Shown: piece by piece, positions 1-8,743 of the stretch
How positions within the stretch are numbered: the first letter of the stretch is position 1
How the letters are laid out: every line of letters starts with the position of its first letter
NCBI GenBank assembly: GCA_951812305.1
Contig: CATOSB010000002.1
Coordinates: 186,001 to 250,000 of the forward strand
Reading direction: 5' to 3'
Length of the DNA stretch: 64,000 bases
DNA from: an uncultured Paracoccaceae bacterium
Lineage (GTDB): Bacteria > Pseudomonadota > Alphaproteobacteria > Rhodobacterales > Rhodobacteraceae
Notes under the pieces: generated by a model
Databases searched by the model: none
What the model was told of the DNA's origin: nothing
What the model saw: only the letters and a program-made list of their open reading frames with translations
Made by a program: the position numbers and the translations under genes

Positions 1-294
1 CGCGGCCGAAAAGCCAGGCGGCCAGGCCACAACCTGCTCCTCCGCCTGCGTGACTACCGCGATGACGTTTTGCGATTCATCGCCGACTTCGCGGTCCCAT
101 TCACAAACAATCAGGCCGAACAGGACCTGCGCATGATGAAGCTGCGCATGAAAATCTCGGGCACCTTCCGCACCCTCGAGGGCGCGCGGGTCTTCGCCGA
201 CATCAGGTCCGTCATCTCGACGGCCAGAAAACACCGGTTCAACATCCTGGAAATCCTGACCCTGTCACCACCTCAGATCATCGCACGGCTCTGA
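1..294 (+). CDS. tnpC: IS66-family transposase TnpC, 3' fragment (window edge)
   Basis: The last 97 codons of an IS66 DDE transposase are open from base 1 and end at a TGA. They match the C-terminus of the two complete copies at 29525-30940 and 34304-35719, including the NNQAEQDLRM motif that carries the final catalytic Glu. The rest of the gene lies left of the window, so intactness cannot be judged. Near-identity to the complete copies suggests a recent insertion. Confidence 0.95.
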   Translation, partial: RGRKARRPGHNLLLRLRDYRDDVLRFIADFAVPFTNNQAEQDLRMMKLRMKISGTFRTLEGARVFADIRSVISTARKHRFNILEILTLSPPQIIARL

Positions 295-341
295 CGGAAC
301 AAAACCCCGCAACCCTATCGGACAGGGTGCTTGGGAGTTAC
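1..341 (+). mobile_element. IS66 element, right part (truncated by window edge)
   Basis: The element's terminal sequence (GGTGCTTGGGAGTTAC, ending at 341) is the same as the ends of the complete IS66 copies at 29478-31078 and 34257-35857. It is inserted inside an IS982 end (342-410). Compared with intact IS982, the expected 8-bp target duplication here would be CAAAAAAC at 342-349; its partner lies outside the window. Confidence 0.93.
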
Positions 342-410
342 CAAAAAACTACGAAAAAATTCTGTCGAGTAGTGCACTGGTGACGCCAACGTCTTATCCA
401 GTATCGGGGT
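342..410 (+). mobile_element. IS982-family left-end remnant
   Basis: These 69 bases are the reverse complement of the left end of the complete IS982 copies (12538-14058, 35874-37394), including the terminal CTTATCCAG...CGGGGT, with an A-to-T change relative to the intact copies. IS66 was inserted into this copy, so the rest lies left of the window. The element abuts and truncates the gene on its right. Confidence 0.9.
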
Positions 411-1267
411 TATATACATCGTCCTCGTAACAGGCTGTGACTTCTTCGACGAATTCAGGCGTCCAGCCTGGAAGATCGATGTCTTCTTCCAACTCATCTT
501 CAAGCGCAAATTTGTCGAGAAACGCCGCGAATATCCGACGGCGTTGAATTTCGTTGGGCGGCTGATGGGTTGACAGATAGGTTTCCATTCGGCGGAACCC
601 ATTCTCTGTCATGATGGATTGCAAAACGTCCAATTCGCCATCCAGTTTGAAATCCGGGTCCGCGTCGGACAGTTCACGCAGAACGGTCGGCCACACCAAC
701 GGCGTATCTTCGTTGCACCAGACGGTGATCGGGCAATCAGGATTGTGCTCTTGCAGGCGCGCCACCATTTCGGACCAGTGCATTTGCCGCGGATCAAGCC
801 CCTTGGTGAAACCGACATAGTCGCGGGTACCTACGAGGCGCATGGCAGCCGGAATGAATGTCGCCGGGTTACGGATCGCCAAAAAGAACTCACACGGATT
901 TTCCGGGAAGATATAGCGCAGCCAGGTGGCGCTTACATGGCTTCGCCCATAAACGTCGTTATGTTCGAATATCTTCTGTGGTGGTCCCAGAAAATCCTCG
1001 AACCCAAAAATCACGCGCTCCGCCGGATACCCCATCAGCAGTTGTTCAAATAGCGCTTCCTGTTCCTGTTCCGGCATCGGATCGCCGCGATATTTCCGCA
1101 TCGCGTCAATCAACACCGTGCGATAGCGCTTGGGCCTAGGCAGGATGATCTTGTGCTTGTTCAGATCGCCACCGTTTTTTCATCAGCGAGCGGATCAGAA
1201 AATTTTCATCTGTCGCATGAACACCAAGGTGATAGACGAATTTGATCGCGGGGCTTCCGAATTTCAT
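411..1267 (-). pseudogene. Sulfotransferase-like protein, frameshifted and 3'-truncated by IS982
   Basis: Translation from ATG at 1267 gives MKFGSPAIKFVYHLGVHATD, resembling the 5'-phosphosulfate-binding loop region of sulfotransferase-like proteins (compare HIGTPKSGTSS in the gene at 9887-10825). The frame breaks at a six-A run (T run at 1175-1180). Reading five A's continues into a second open frame of about 240 residues, LMKNGGDLNKHK..., which ends where IS982 begins. The last five residues and the stop are encoded by the IS end. The sulfotransferase assignment is an inference from the N-terminal motif and the neighbouring sulfotransferase; the rest is not recognised. The frameshift could be a real mutation or a homopolymer sequencing error; the 3' truncation is firm. 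Confidence 0.7.
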
Positions 1268-1371
1268 GCCGTGGCGTTTCTCTTTTTTATTGTCCGTTCA
1301 CGCGCGAAACGGTTCAGGGCGCCTGCCCTTCCATTACCGTCGCCGGAATTCATTCGCAAGTTTCGCGCCAT

Positions 1372-3630
1372 TCAATCTGCCGCCTTTCCGTCTGGCGGGG
1401 CGGTGTTGAAAAACGTGTTTGGTGGCAGGTTCGGGTCCAGTAGGTTGTCTGGTACAACGGATGGCCCGTGAAGAAACACGTTCAACCCCAGATGGCGGTG
1501 AAGGCGGGAAAGGCGTTGCATTCGTTCCCCGCGAAGGCGTTCGTGTAGAGAATTGTATTCCGGCAGCTCTTTTAGCGTTTCTATCTTGGCGCGATGGGCG
1601 GCCACAGATTTTTCATGCAAAGCCCCGAGAACAGGGTCAGCCTTCAAGGATGCGATTTCGTTTTCCAGTTGTCTGGACTGCCGCTGAATCGAAAGATCCT
1701 GTTCGTCATTGTTGTTCATGCGAAACCAATAGGCCTCGCCCTGATCACGCGCGACATGGTTCACGCGGCCCCGTTCGCGTTTTACGAGAAAGCTGTCGAC
1801 AGAGCGCACGGAATAATGGTTGAGCGTGGCCAGTTTGTAGCCCCAGGTATCCATGTCGCTGCGCCAGCCGGTACGCAGCAGGCGCGGTGGCATCGGTTGC
1901 CCAGACCCGTTGACCCAGTTCGCGCCGCCCAGATGACCGCGTGGACGGTGGACGCCCATGCCTTCCCACATACCCTGATTTTTGAACAGTGTCTTGAAAC
2001 CCCAGGCCTGATGCGGGCGGCGGATGAGTTCCGGGGCGCAGCGCGTGAATTGTGCGGTGACAGGAATGTCTTGAAATTCAACGACGTCGGAATTGCCAAA
2101 CAGCCGCCAGGTGAGCGAGATCATGTTGGCGCCGCCTATGGCAGCGTAGAGATCGCTGAGGCGGCCAGCGCCGACATGGATGTTGATGAATTCGTCGACG
2201 TCCATTGAGATGATCCAGCCGGCATTTGTGAGGGTTTTCTCGCGGCTGGCCGCATCGAGTGCGGATTGCTGCGGTTTGGCGCCGGTTTTGTGAAACGGGT
2301 TTTCGCGGCGTTGGAGGATGCCCATTTCTTGCAAGCGATTCAGGATTTCGACCGTGCCGTCATCGCAATCGTTTGTGTAAACGAGAAAATCGTCCACGCC
2401 GATCATCCGGTGATAGGCGATCCATTCCAAAATGAACGGGCCTTCATTTTTCATGCAAGTGACGATGACAGTGCGCCCGCTGGGTGCCGTGGCGGTGGGT
2501 TGCGTGGGCTGGACCTTTCGTTCCGGTGGCAGCACCGGCTTGGCGCCAAACTCTTCCGTGGCGCGCGACAAAAGTCTGGAATCCAGAACCAGCGCGTCTT
2601 TGTTCACCAAAGTCGGGATTTCTGCGGTCTGAAAGATCAATCCAAGCGCACGATCATAACTCGCAACCTCGTCGGTCAGACCGACCGCGCCCGTGACGTT
2701 GCCCGGCAGCCAGAAACTGTCGGCTCCGATGCGTTTTGGCGCGATCAGCCAGCGGTTTGGCGCGCTCATGGCCGGTTCATGGCGGCAAATATGGTCGCCA
2801 ATCGTCGGTTCGCGCCCTTTCCGGATGCGCCACGGGAAAATCACCTGCCCCTGAACCGGCATGAATCCGGTATGCGATTTCCGGCAAGCCTCGAAATGTG
2901 AAATTCCGTCGGGTGAGGGTTGAAGGTAATCGCAAGGATCCAATGCAAGAACGGCACCGGCGCGGGCAAGGAACCGCATTTTCAGCGCGTCATAAAGGAT
3001 CGGTTCGTTCAGCGGCGCGCGCCACGGGTCGGGCGTGAAGGCCTTATCCTTGGCCTTGCGCGCGCTGGCCGGATCGCCAAGCGCGGGGCGGTCGGCGCGT
3101 CCAAGTGGCACGTCGGCAGTGACCAGCACCAGACGCGCCAGTTCCGGGACGTCGCCGGCAATGTTTTGCAGACCGGCAGCAAAGGTTTCTTTGTCAGGTC
3201 CGGGTGCCGTGCGGTCGAACAGCAGGATACCTTGCGTTTCGTGGTGTTCGATGTGGAATTTCATCCATTCGGCCACCTGTTCCGGTGTTTCGGAGTGGCG
3301 CAGTGCAAGGATGACGTTCAGATCGTCGAACAGTTCTGTTTCCGGTGTACCGGTTTCCACCTCGAAATGGTCCAGCCGCAGATCAAGCGGAAGTGCGCCG
3401 TCGCCTGCCGGAGCCTCGCCATCAACAACGCCGTTTTTGGCGACACTGATGGTTTCGGACAGGCTGACCGTGGCGTCCTCCTTCAGACGCAGGGCATCGA
3501 ACTCGGAATGCCGCCCGGGATAAAGGCGAAAGCCGCTGCCGAACGGTGTCGGCCAGCGTAGGGCATCCAAAACCCGCAGACCGCCGTAATCGCCTGCGGC
3601 AAGGCTTCGGCGCAGGAAAGTCTCAGCCAT
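1372..3630 (-). CDS. Two-domain family-2 glycosyltransferase (752 aa)
   Basis: The C-terminal half (about residues 395-640) is a clear family-2 glycosyltransferase of the 'Glyco_tranf_2_4' type: VTCMKNEGPFILEWIAYH, TNDCDDGT, the metal-binding MDVDEF, WRLFGNS, and NHYSVRS...SFLVKRERGRVNH. The N-terminal ~390 residues follow the same outline (EQVAEWMKFHIEHH, LALDPCDYLQPS) but lack the DXDE acid motif, so they look like a decayed second transferase domain. There is no signal peptide or membrane segment, so it is probably a cytoplasmic enzyme adding sugar to a surface glycan; donor and acceptor are unknown. Its start overlaps the end of the upstream transferase gene by 8 bases, implying one transcript. 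Confidence 0.85.
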   Translation of the reverse strand: MAETFLRRSLAAGDYGGLRVLDALRWPTPFGSGFRLYPGRHSEFDALRLKEDATVSLSETISVAKNGVVDGEAPAGDGALPLDLRLDHFEVETGTPETELFDDLNVILALRHSETPEQVAEWMKFHIEHHETQGILLFDRTAPGPDKETFAAGLQNIAGDVPELARLVLVTADVPLGRADRPALGDPASARKAKDKAFTPDPWRAPLNEPILYDALKMRFLARAGAVLALDPCDYLQPSPDGISHFEACRKSHTGFMPVQGQVIFPWRIRKGREPTIGDHICRHEPAMSAPNRWLIAPKRIGADSFWLPGNVTGAVGLTDEVASYDRALGLIFQTAEIPTLVNKDALVLDSRLLSRATEEFGAKPVLPPERKVQPTQPTATAPSGRTVIVTCMKNEGPFILEWIAYHRMIGVDDFLVYTNDCDDGTVEILNRLQEMGILQRRENPFHKTGAKPQQSALDAASREKTLTNAGWIISMDVDEFINIHVGAGRLSDLYAAIGGANMISLTWRLFGNSDVVEFQDIPVTAQFTRCAPELIRRPHQAWGFKTLFKNQGMWEGMGVHRPRGHLGGANWVNGSGQPMPPRLLRTGWRSDMDTWGYKLATLNHYSVRSVDSFLVKRERGRVNHVARDQGEAYWFRMNNNDEQDLSIQRQSRQLENEIASLKADPVLGALHEKSVAAHRAKIETLKELPEYNSLHERLRGERMQRLSRLHRHLGLNVFLHGPSVVPDNLLDPNLPPNTFFNTAPPDGKAAD

Positions 3631-4657
3631 CTTGCTGGCTGGCCCGATAAGCGGAGACGAGTCGCCGTATCATTGCGGGCGGCAGGGGATGGCTGGTTTG
3701 CGCAAGCAAAAGGCGCCCGTAAAGCTTCACGGTCGCTTCGTCGCCCATAAGTGTCTGAAATTGCTTATGATGGTGAGTGTGGGCATTGGCGTGCAGGTCA
3801 GCCATGCCGGGGACGGCCTTGATCTTATCCAGCACGTCACGCGTCGCGGGGAGATGCCGATGAATGGATGTGTCTTCAACGGTGTTGAAGTTCCGTTCCA
3901 CCCAATAAGTCAGATCGATTTGGCGGTTTTTGCGGTTGGGCAAGCCACGGGCGCGTTTCAGGATGAAGCTTTCGGCGGAGCGAATTGAATAGTGGTTCAA
4001 TTCTACGAGATCACTTGCCTCCGGCAGGCTGTAGAGCGTGATCCGATGCTCTGCTGTGGCGAAAGCATCGGGCATCGCATTGCCGGACCCGTCGACCCAT
4101 TTGGGCGCCGCGTCTTTCTTTGTGCGCGGGCGATGTACGCCGATCTGGCGGAATGGACCTTTGTTTCGAAACAGCGTTTTGAACTGTCGCGCGCCGATGG
4201 GATAGTCGCAGGCTGGCGGCGCGGCGCGGGTGAAGATTTCGGTCGTCAGGGTGTCAGTCAGCTGCGCCTGTTCTGCGTGCCCGAACAGGCGCCAGGGCAA
4301 CGTGATTGCATCGGCGTCGCCGATTGCGCCGATCAGATCGGGAAGGGTTGTCAGGGGCGGACGCAGATTGATGAATTCATCGCTGTCGATGCACAGGATC
4401 CAGTCAGCCGATTTGCGCAAATCATGGCCCCACGCCTGTTTCAGCGCATTCCATTGCAGCGATTTTCCCTGTGGCGGAGTATTGGCGAGATGTGTGACGC
4501 CGAATGGGCCAAGCCCATCGAGCATTTTGTCAGTGCCATCCGCGCAATCGTTTGAAAAGATAAGAAAATCCGTGACACCAACAGCGCGGTGATGGGCGAT
4601 CCATTCCAGCAGATGCGGGCCTTCATCCCGCATAGCTGATACCAGCAGGATCCTCAC
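3623..4657 (-). CDS. Family-2 glycosyltransferase (344 aa)
   Basis: The gene starts with VRILLVSAMRDEGPHLLEWI, has SNDCADGTD and the metal-binding CIDSDEF near residue 93, then WRLFGHAE and NHYSIRSAESFILKRARG, all hallmarks of the same family-2 subgroup as its neighbours. I prefer the GTG start at 4657, six bases after a GGAG, over TTG at 4675. It is the first gene of a two-gene minus-strand unit with 1372-3630 and is divergent from the split transferase-methyltransferase gene at 4788. Sugar specificity cannot be read from the sequence. Confidence 0.87.
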   Translation of the reverse strand: MRILLVSAMRDEGPHLLEWIAHHRAVGVTDFLIFSNDCADGTDKMLDGLGPFGVTHLANTPPQGKSLQWNALKQAWGHDLRKSADWILCIDSDEFINLRPPLTTLPDLIGAIGDADAITLPWRLFGHAEQAQLTDTLTTEIFTRAAPPACDYPIGARQFKTLFRNKGPFRQIGVHRPRTKKDAAPKWVDGSGNAMPDAFATAEHRITLYSLPEASDLVELNHYSIRSAESFILKRARGLPNRKNRQIDLTYWVERNFNTVEDTSIHRHLPATRDVLDKIKAVPGMADLHANAHTHHHKQFQTLMGDEATVKLYGRLLLAQTSHPLPPAMIRRLVSAYRASQQDG

Positions 4658-5951
4658 GCCACTTCTCCGAAACAAGCCTTTAACGCTTTTGCGCGCATTG
4701 TGTTCTTAACCGCTCGTGCCTTGGTTTGCTCGATTGTTTCCGTTATTGCATAAGTCTTTGTGGAAAACGAGGAGCCGTTTACCAAATATGGACTATCGCA
4801 TCGGTGCGTTATGGATTGGTGAACGGTTGAGTTTCATTGAGCAACTCTGCCTGAAATCCTTTGTGGATGCAGGTCAGAATGTTTCGCTTTACACCTATGG
4901 TCCGGTCGAGAATGTGCCCGACGGTGTAAAGGTTGCCGACGCGAGTGATGTGTTGGCGATGGACAAGGTCATCCGCCACACCCGCACCGGCAGCCCCGCA
5001 CCTCAGGCGGATCGGTTCCGCTATCATTTGTTGGCGCAGGAAGACCGGATGATCTGGGCGGACACGGATGCCTATTGCGTGCGGCCTTTTGCCAGCAAAA
5101 GCGGCCATTTCCACGGTTGGGAGTCGCCCCATCATGTGAATAACGGGATACTTGGATTACCACCCGACAGTGAGACCTTGCGCGAGTTGATTGAATTCAC
5201 ATCCGACGAATTCGCGATTCCCGAATGGCTATCGAGTGCAGAGCAGGATCGGCTGAAAGCCGCGCGCGATGCGGGGAGCCCGGTGAGCGTGGGGGATCAG
5301 CAATGGGGCGCGTGGGGGCCGAAGGCGCTGACGCATTTTCTGCATAAGAGTGGTGAGATCCGGCATTCCCTGCCACGCGAAGCGCTTTATCCGATTTCGT
5401 TCAAAAACCGCGCCGCGTTGGTGAAACCGGGGCGTGGGGCAGAGCGATTTATCACGCCCGAGACGTACTCGATCCATTTTTATGGCCGCCGGATGCGCAA
5501 CCGGATTGCCGATGAAGGCGGGGTACCGGATGAAACCTCGCTGATCGGGCGGCTTTTGAAGAAACACGGGATTACGCCAAGCGATGCGCCGCTTCCGGCC
5601 GCGAAAGTTCAAGCCGGGCCCCTGCCCGTCGATGCGCGACGCGGGCGCGGTGTATTGAACCTGACCGACATTGCCGATGAACTCGGCTCTGATCGCGGCG
5701 CGTTGCGGCACCGGTTTACCGAGCTTTACCAGATGTTATTCCATCCCATTCGGGAGCGGAATCTTACCATTGCATTGGTTGGGCTGGACGGCGGCGCAGG
5801 CGTTGAGGCGCCGGACAATTGGCAGGACATTGCGCGTTCCACGATCAGGATGTGGCGGCAGTATTTTCCCAATGCGCATTTCGTGGCGATCGATCGGCCA
5901 GCTGCACCGCCGGAAAACTGTGAGAATGTCGACTATTCATCCGTCAGCTTA

Positions 5952-7120
5952 TACCAAGGGTGCTTCAAAATGACTCAGCTATGGATTTTGGGTACCGCCT
6001 GAGGTGCTGAGGTGATTCAAGATTGGCAAAGGAGACCACCGATGCCAGCCAGGATACCGATGCGAGCCGATTTTACCGCCAATGATCTGCGCAAGCTTGC
6101 CGCAGAGAGTTCTGATGCCCGGCAGAGCCGACGGCTTTTGTCGCTTGCCGCTATCGCCGATGGCATGTCGCGTGGGGCTGCGGCCCGCATTGGCGGGATG
6201 GACCGGCAAACGCTCAGGGACTGGGTGCTCCGTTTCAACGCTGATGGTCCAGCGGGGCTGCTGGATCGGCAGCGAGGAGGCTCGCGATCCCGCCTTGACA
6301 ATGCGCAACTGGATGAACTGGCGGCTCTTGTCGAGACCGGTCCTGATCCTGAAAAGGACGGTGTCGTCCGCTGGCGGCGGGTCGATTTGAAGAATGTGAT
6401 CAAGGCGCGTTTTGGCGTCGACTATCACGAGCGCCATGTGGGGCAGATTCTGCACAATCTGGGCTTTTCCCACATCAGCGCACGCCCTCAGCACCCGGGG
6501 CAGGACGTGCAGGTCATTGAGGATTTCAAAAAAACTTCGGCGACAATCTGAAGGAGACGCTTCAGGGGGTGCCGCCGGACAAACCCGTCGAAATCTGGTT
6601 CCAGGACGAGATGCGTCTCGGTCAGAAGAACACCCGCGTCCGCCAGTGGGCACGCAAGGGCACACGGCCCCGCCAGCCCGCCGATCAGCGTTACCAAAAT
6701 GCGTATCTTTTTGGCGCCATCTGCCCCGAACGCGGCACCGGCGCGGCGATCATGATGCCAGCAGCCGACACCTATGCGATGCAGCGCCACCTGGAAGAAA
6801 TCAGCAAAATTGTCTCCGATGGCGCCCACGCCGTCATCCTCATGGACCAAGCCGGCTGGCACACGACATCCGCTCTGGAAATCCCGCAAAACCTGTCGCT
6901 CATGTTTCTGCCGCCCAAATCACCAGAGCTGAATCCAACCGAAAACATTTGGCAATATCTCCGCCAGACATGGCTCGCAAACCGGACGTTCGACACATAT
7001 GACGCGATTCTCGACGCGGGGTGCGAGGCCTGGAACAACCTCATCGCAAGACCGCAAACCATCACATCCATCGCAAGCCGCAACTGGGCGAAAGTCGGTC
7101 AGATTGAATAACCCTTGGTA
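5952..7120 (+). mobile_element. IS630-family element, copy 1 (1169 bp)
   Basis: The ends are imperfect inverted repeats TACCAAGGGTGCTTCAA and TACCAAGGGTTATTCAA. TTA lies directly outside both ends (5949-5951 and 7121-7123). A near-identical second copy lies at 44057-45225 on the other strand and is also flanked by TTA. The family usually duplicates TA; here removing the element in either copy restores the host frame only if the terminal TA pairs belong to the element or a 3-bp duplication occurred. Confidence 0.92.
6042..7111 (+). CDS. IS630-family transposase, two frames joined by -1 shift
   Basis: ATG 6042 follows a strong AAAGGAG. The first frame (to 6551) carries the helix-turn-helix region (RLLSLAAIADGMSRGAAARIGG, then LRDWVLRFNADGPAGLLD). 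The second carries the catalytic DDE core: WFQDEMRLGQ, ILMDQAGWH, and LPPKSPELNPTENIWQYLR. The frames overlap at an A7-C run at 6528-6535. A -1 slip there reads ...DFKKNFGDNLKETL and joins them into one protein of about 356 residues, the usual arrangement in many IS630 elements. Both copies in the window keep the same A7 site, which supports function rather than decay. Confidence 0.9.
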
Positions 7121-7486
7121 TTAGATGACCCGGCACCCATCGCCGCGGCCTGTCCGAAAACGCCAGACATCGTGATCGATGATGCAACCCACGCCAGCCA
7201 TCACCAGCAAAACACTTTGCGGGCCTTGTTCCCGAAACTCGCCGCAGGCGGGATCTACATCATCGAGGATTTGCGCAGCCAACCCGCGCCCTTGGAAAAA
7301 CAAAATCTTGTCAAAACAGCAGCACTATTTCAGGGTTATCTGGAGTCCGGTGTCTTCGTTCATCCGGATGAGGCCACCGAGACGGAGTTGAATGAACTTC
7401 GCGCCGATATTTCAGGATGTTTCGTCTTTCAGGCGAAATTTCAGAAACACCGGCGCGATCAGGTTCTTGTTCTGCACAAACGCTAG

Positions 7487-8719
7487 TCCCCTGATTCACC
7501 CAATTTGCGGGTAAAGCTGTGAGAGTTTGTTTCTGGCATCCGTAGCCGTGAAGTGCCATTTAACCTTGGCTTTCTCGGCATTCCGCGTTGCTGTCCAAGC
7601 GTAGACTTCGGTTTCCAAGGATGCCTTGTCAGGAATACGCCGGTCGAGGCATTGCCGAGACAAAACGCTGAGTTCGCATTCAGCAATGTTCAGCCAAGAC
7701 CCGTGTTTCGGCGTGTAGTGCCACTCGAAACGCTCCGCGATACGGCGGGCTTCGGTGGGAGGAAATGCCTCGTACAGTGAGGCCGGCTTGTGGGTGTTGA
7801 GGTTATCTTGCACAAGCGTGATCTTTTCGGCGCTCGGGAAGTACACATCAGCCAGATCACGAAGCACATGGGCGTAATCAATGGCGGTACGCTGGTCACG
7901 GACAGCGAGATGACGCCAACCGACAAGCGGTGCGAACAGCATAAACAAGCTGGCCACCCCATTGCGTTCGTATTCATAGTCAGACCGCGCTGATTGCCCC
8001 GGCCGCGCAGGGATCGGGGTGCGTGTTTCTTTGGTCAGTTGCCTGGATGTTTCGTCGAGACAGACCAGCGGTCGGTTCGGGTCCTGCGGGCGGGTGTAGA
8101 CATCAAGCACGTCCTCCATCGCGGCGACAAAGGCTGCATTGGCCTTGGGCGGGATCACCCAATAGCGGCTTTGGTGCGGTTTGAGCGCGTTTTTTTGAGC
8201 ACCCGCTGGATGGTCGTGTCGCTGGTGGTTTCGACAATCCCCAGTTCAACCACGCGCTTTTCCAACAAACGCAGCGACCAGCGGGCATAGCCTTGCGGAG
8301 GCTCAGAGCAGGCAAGGGCGATCAACCTTGCCTCCGCTTCCCCATCAAATATGCGCGAAGGTGCGGTGGACCTTTTCTTTCGCGACAGGGCCGCCTCTAA
8401 CCCTTCCTCTACGAGTTGTCGGCGGGTCCGCAGAACTGTCGAGGAGCTTGTCTCCAGAGCCTCGGCGATCCGCGCATCAGCCCAACCAGGGCCTTCCGCC
8501 GACACATCCGCTTTAAGCAATATCCGCGCCTTCAAAAGCCGATACGCAACACCGATACCCTTGCAGATCATTTTCTCCAACTCTGCGCGCTCTTCGCTCG
8601 ATAGTCGAACCACAAACTTCGCATCAGGACCACGTTTGCCCATCTCTCACACCTCCCAGCTTTTGCCAGGACAGAGATTCAGAGAAAACAAACCGTGTCA
8701 AATCATGCGAAACAGGGGA
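7487..8719 (-). mobile_element. IS630-family element, second type (1233 bp)
   Basis: The terminal inverted repeats TCCCCTGATTC and TCCCCTGTTTC are flanked by CTAG on both sides (7483-7486 and 8720-8723), typical of IS630 insertion at CTAG/TA. It is inserted exactly at the stop codon (TAG) of the transferase-methyltransferase gene, and the stop survives. It separates that gene from the downstream hydrolase-like gene at 8744. Confidence 0.92.
7496..8643 (-). CDS. IS630-family transposase, -1 frameshift product
   Basis: ATG 8643 lies eight bases after GGGAGG. The first frame (8643-8155) is the helix-turn-helix half (WADARIAEALETSSSTVLRTRRQLVEEG); the second (8158-7496) is the DDE half with VCLDETSRQL, LVQDNLNTH, and TPKHGSWLNIAECELS. 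The frames meet at an A7 run (T7 at 8190-8196). A -1 slip gives VLKKNALKPHQSRYWVIPPK, the normal family sequence, so translation probably produces one protein of about 381 residues. Confidence 0.9.
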
Positions 8720-8743
8720 CTAGGGCAAGTAGGGACAGATTTG

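Larger units (their letters stand above)
4788..7486 (+). pseudogene. DXD-type glycosyltransferase fused to methyltransferase, split by IS630
   Basis: The 5' part encodes a capsule-type sugar transferase: GALWIGERLSFIEQLCLKS, then WADTDAYC with a DXD metal site, as in each repeat of the giant protein at 11942-18698. It continues into the start of a class I methyltransferase (IALVGLDGGAGV, MWRQYFPNAHFVAIDR). The frame enters an IS630 element at 5952. Beyond the element the sequence resumes with LDDPAP...DIVIDDATHASHH and GGIYIIEDL, the second half of the methyltransferase. Removing 5952-7120 plus one TTA copy restores an uninterrupted 508-residue frame. Start chosen at ATG 4788 after GAGGAG. 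Function is predicted as glycan glycosylation plus methylation; as it stands the gene is disrupted. Confidence 0.88.
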
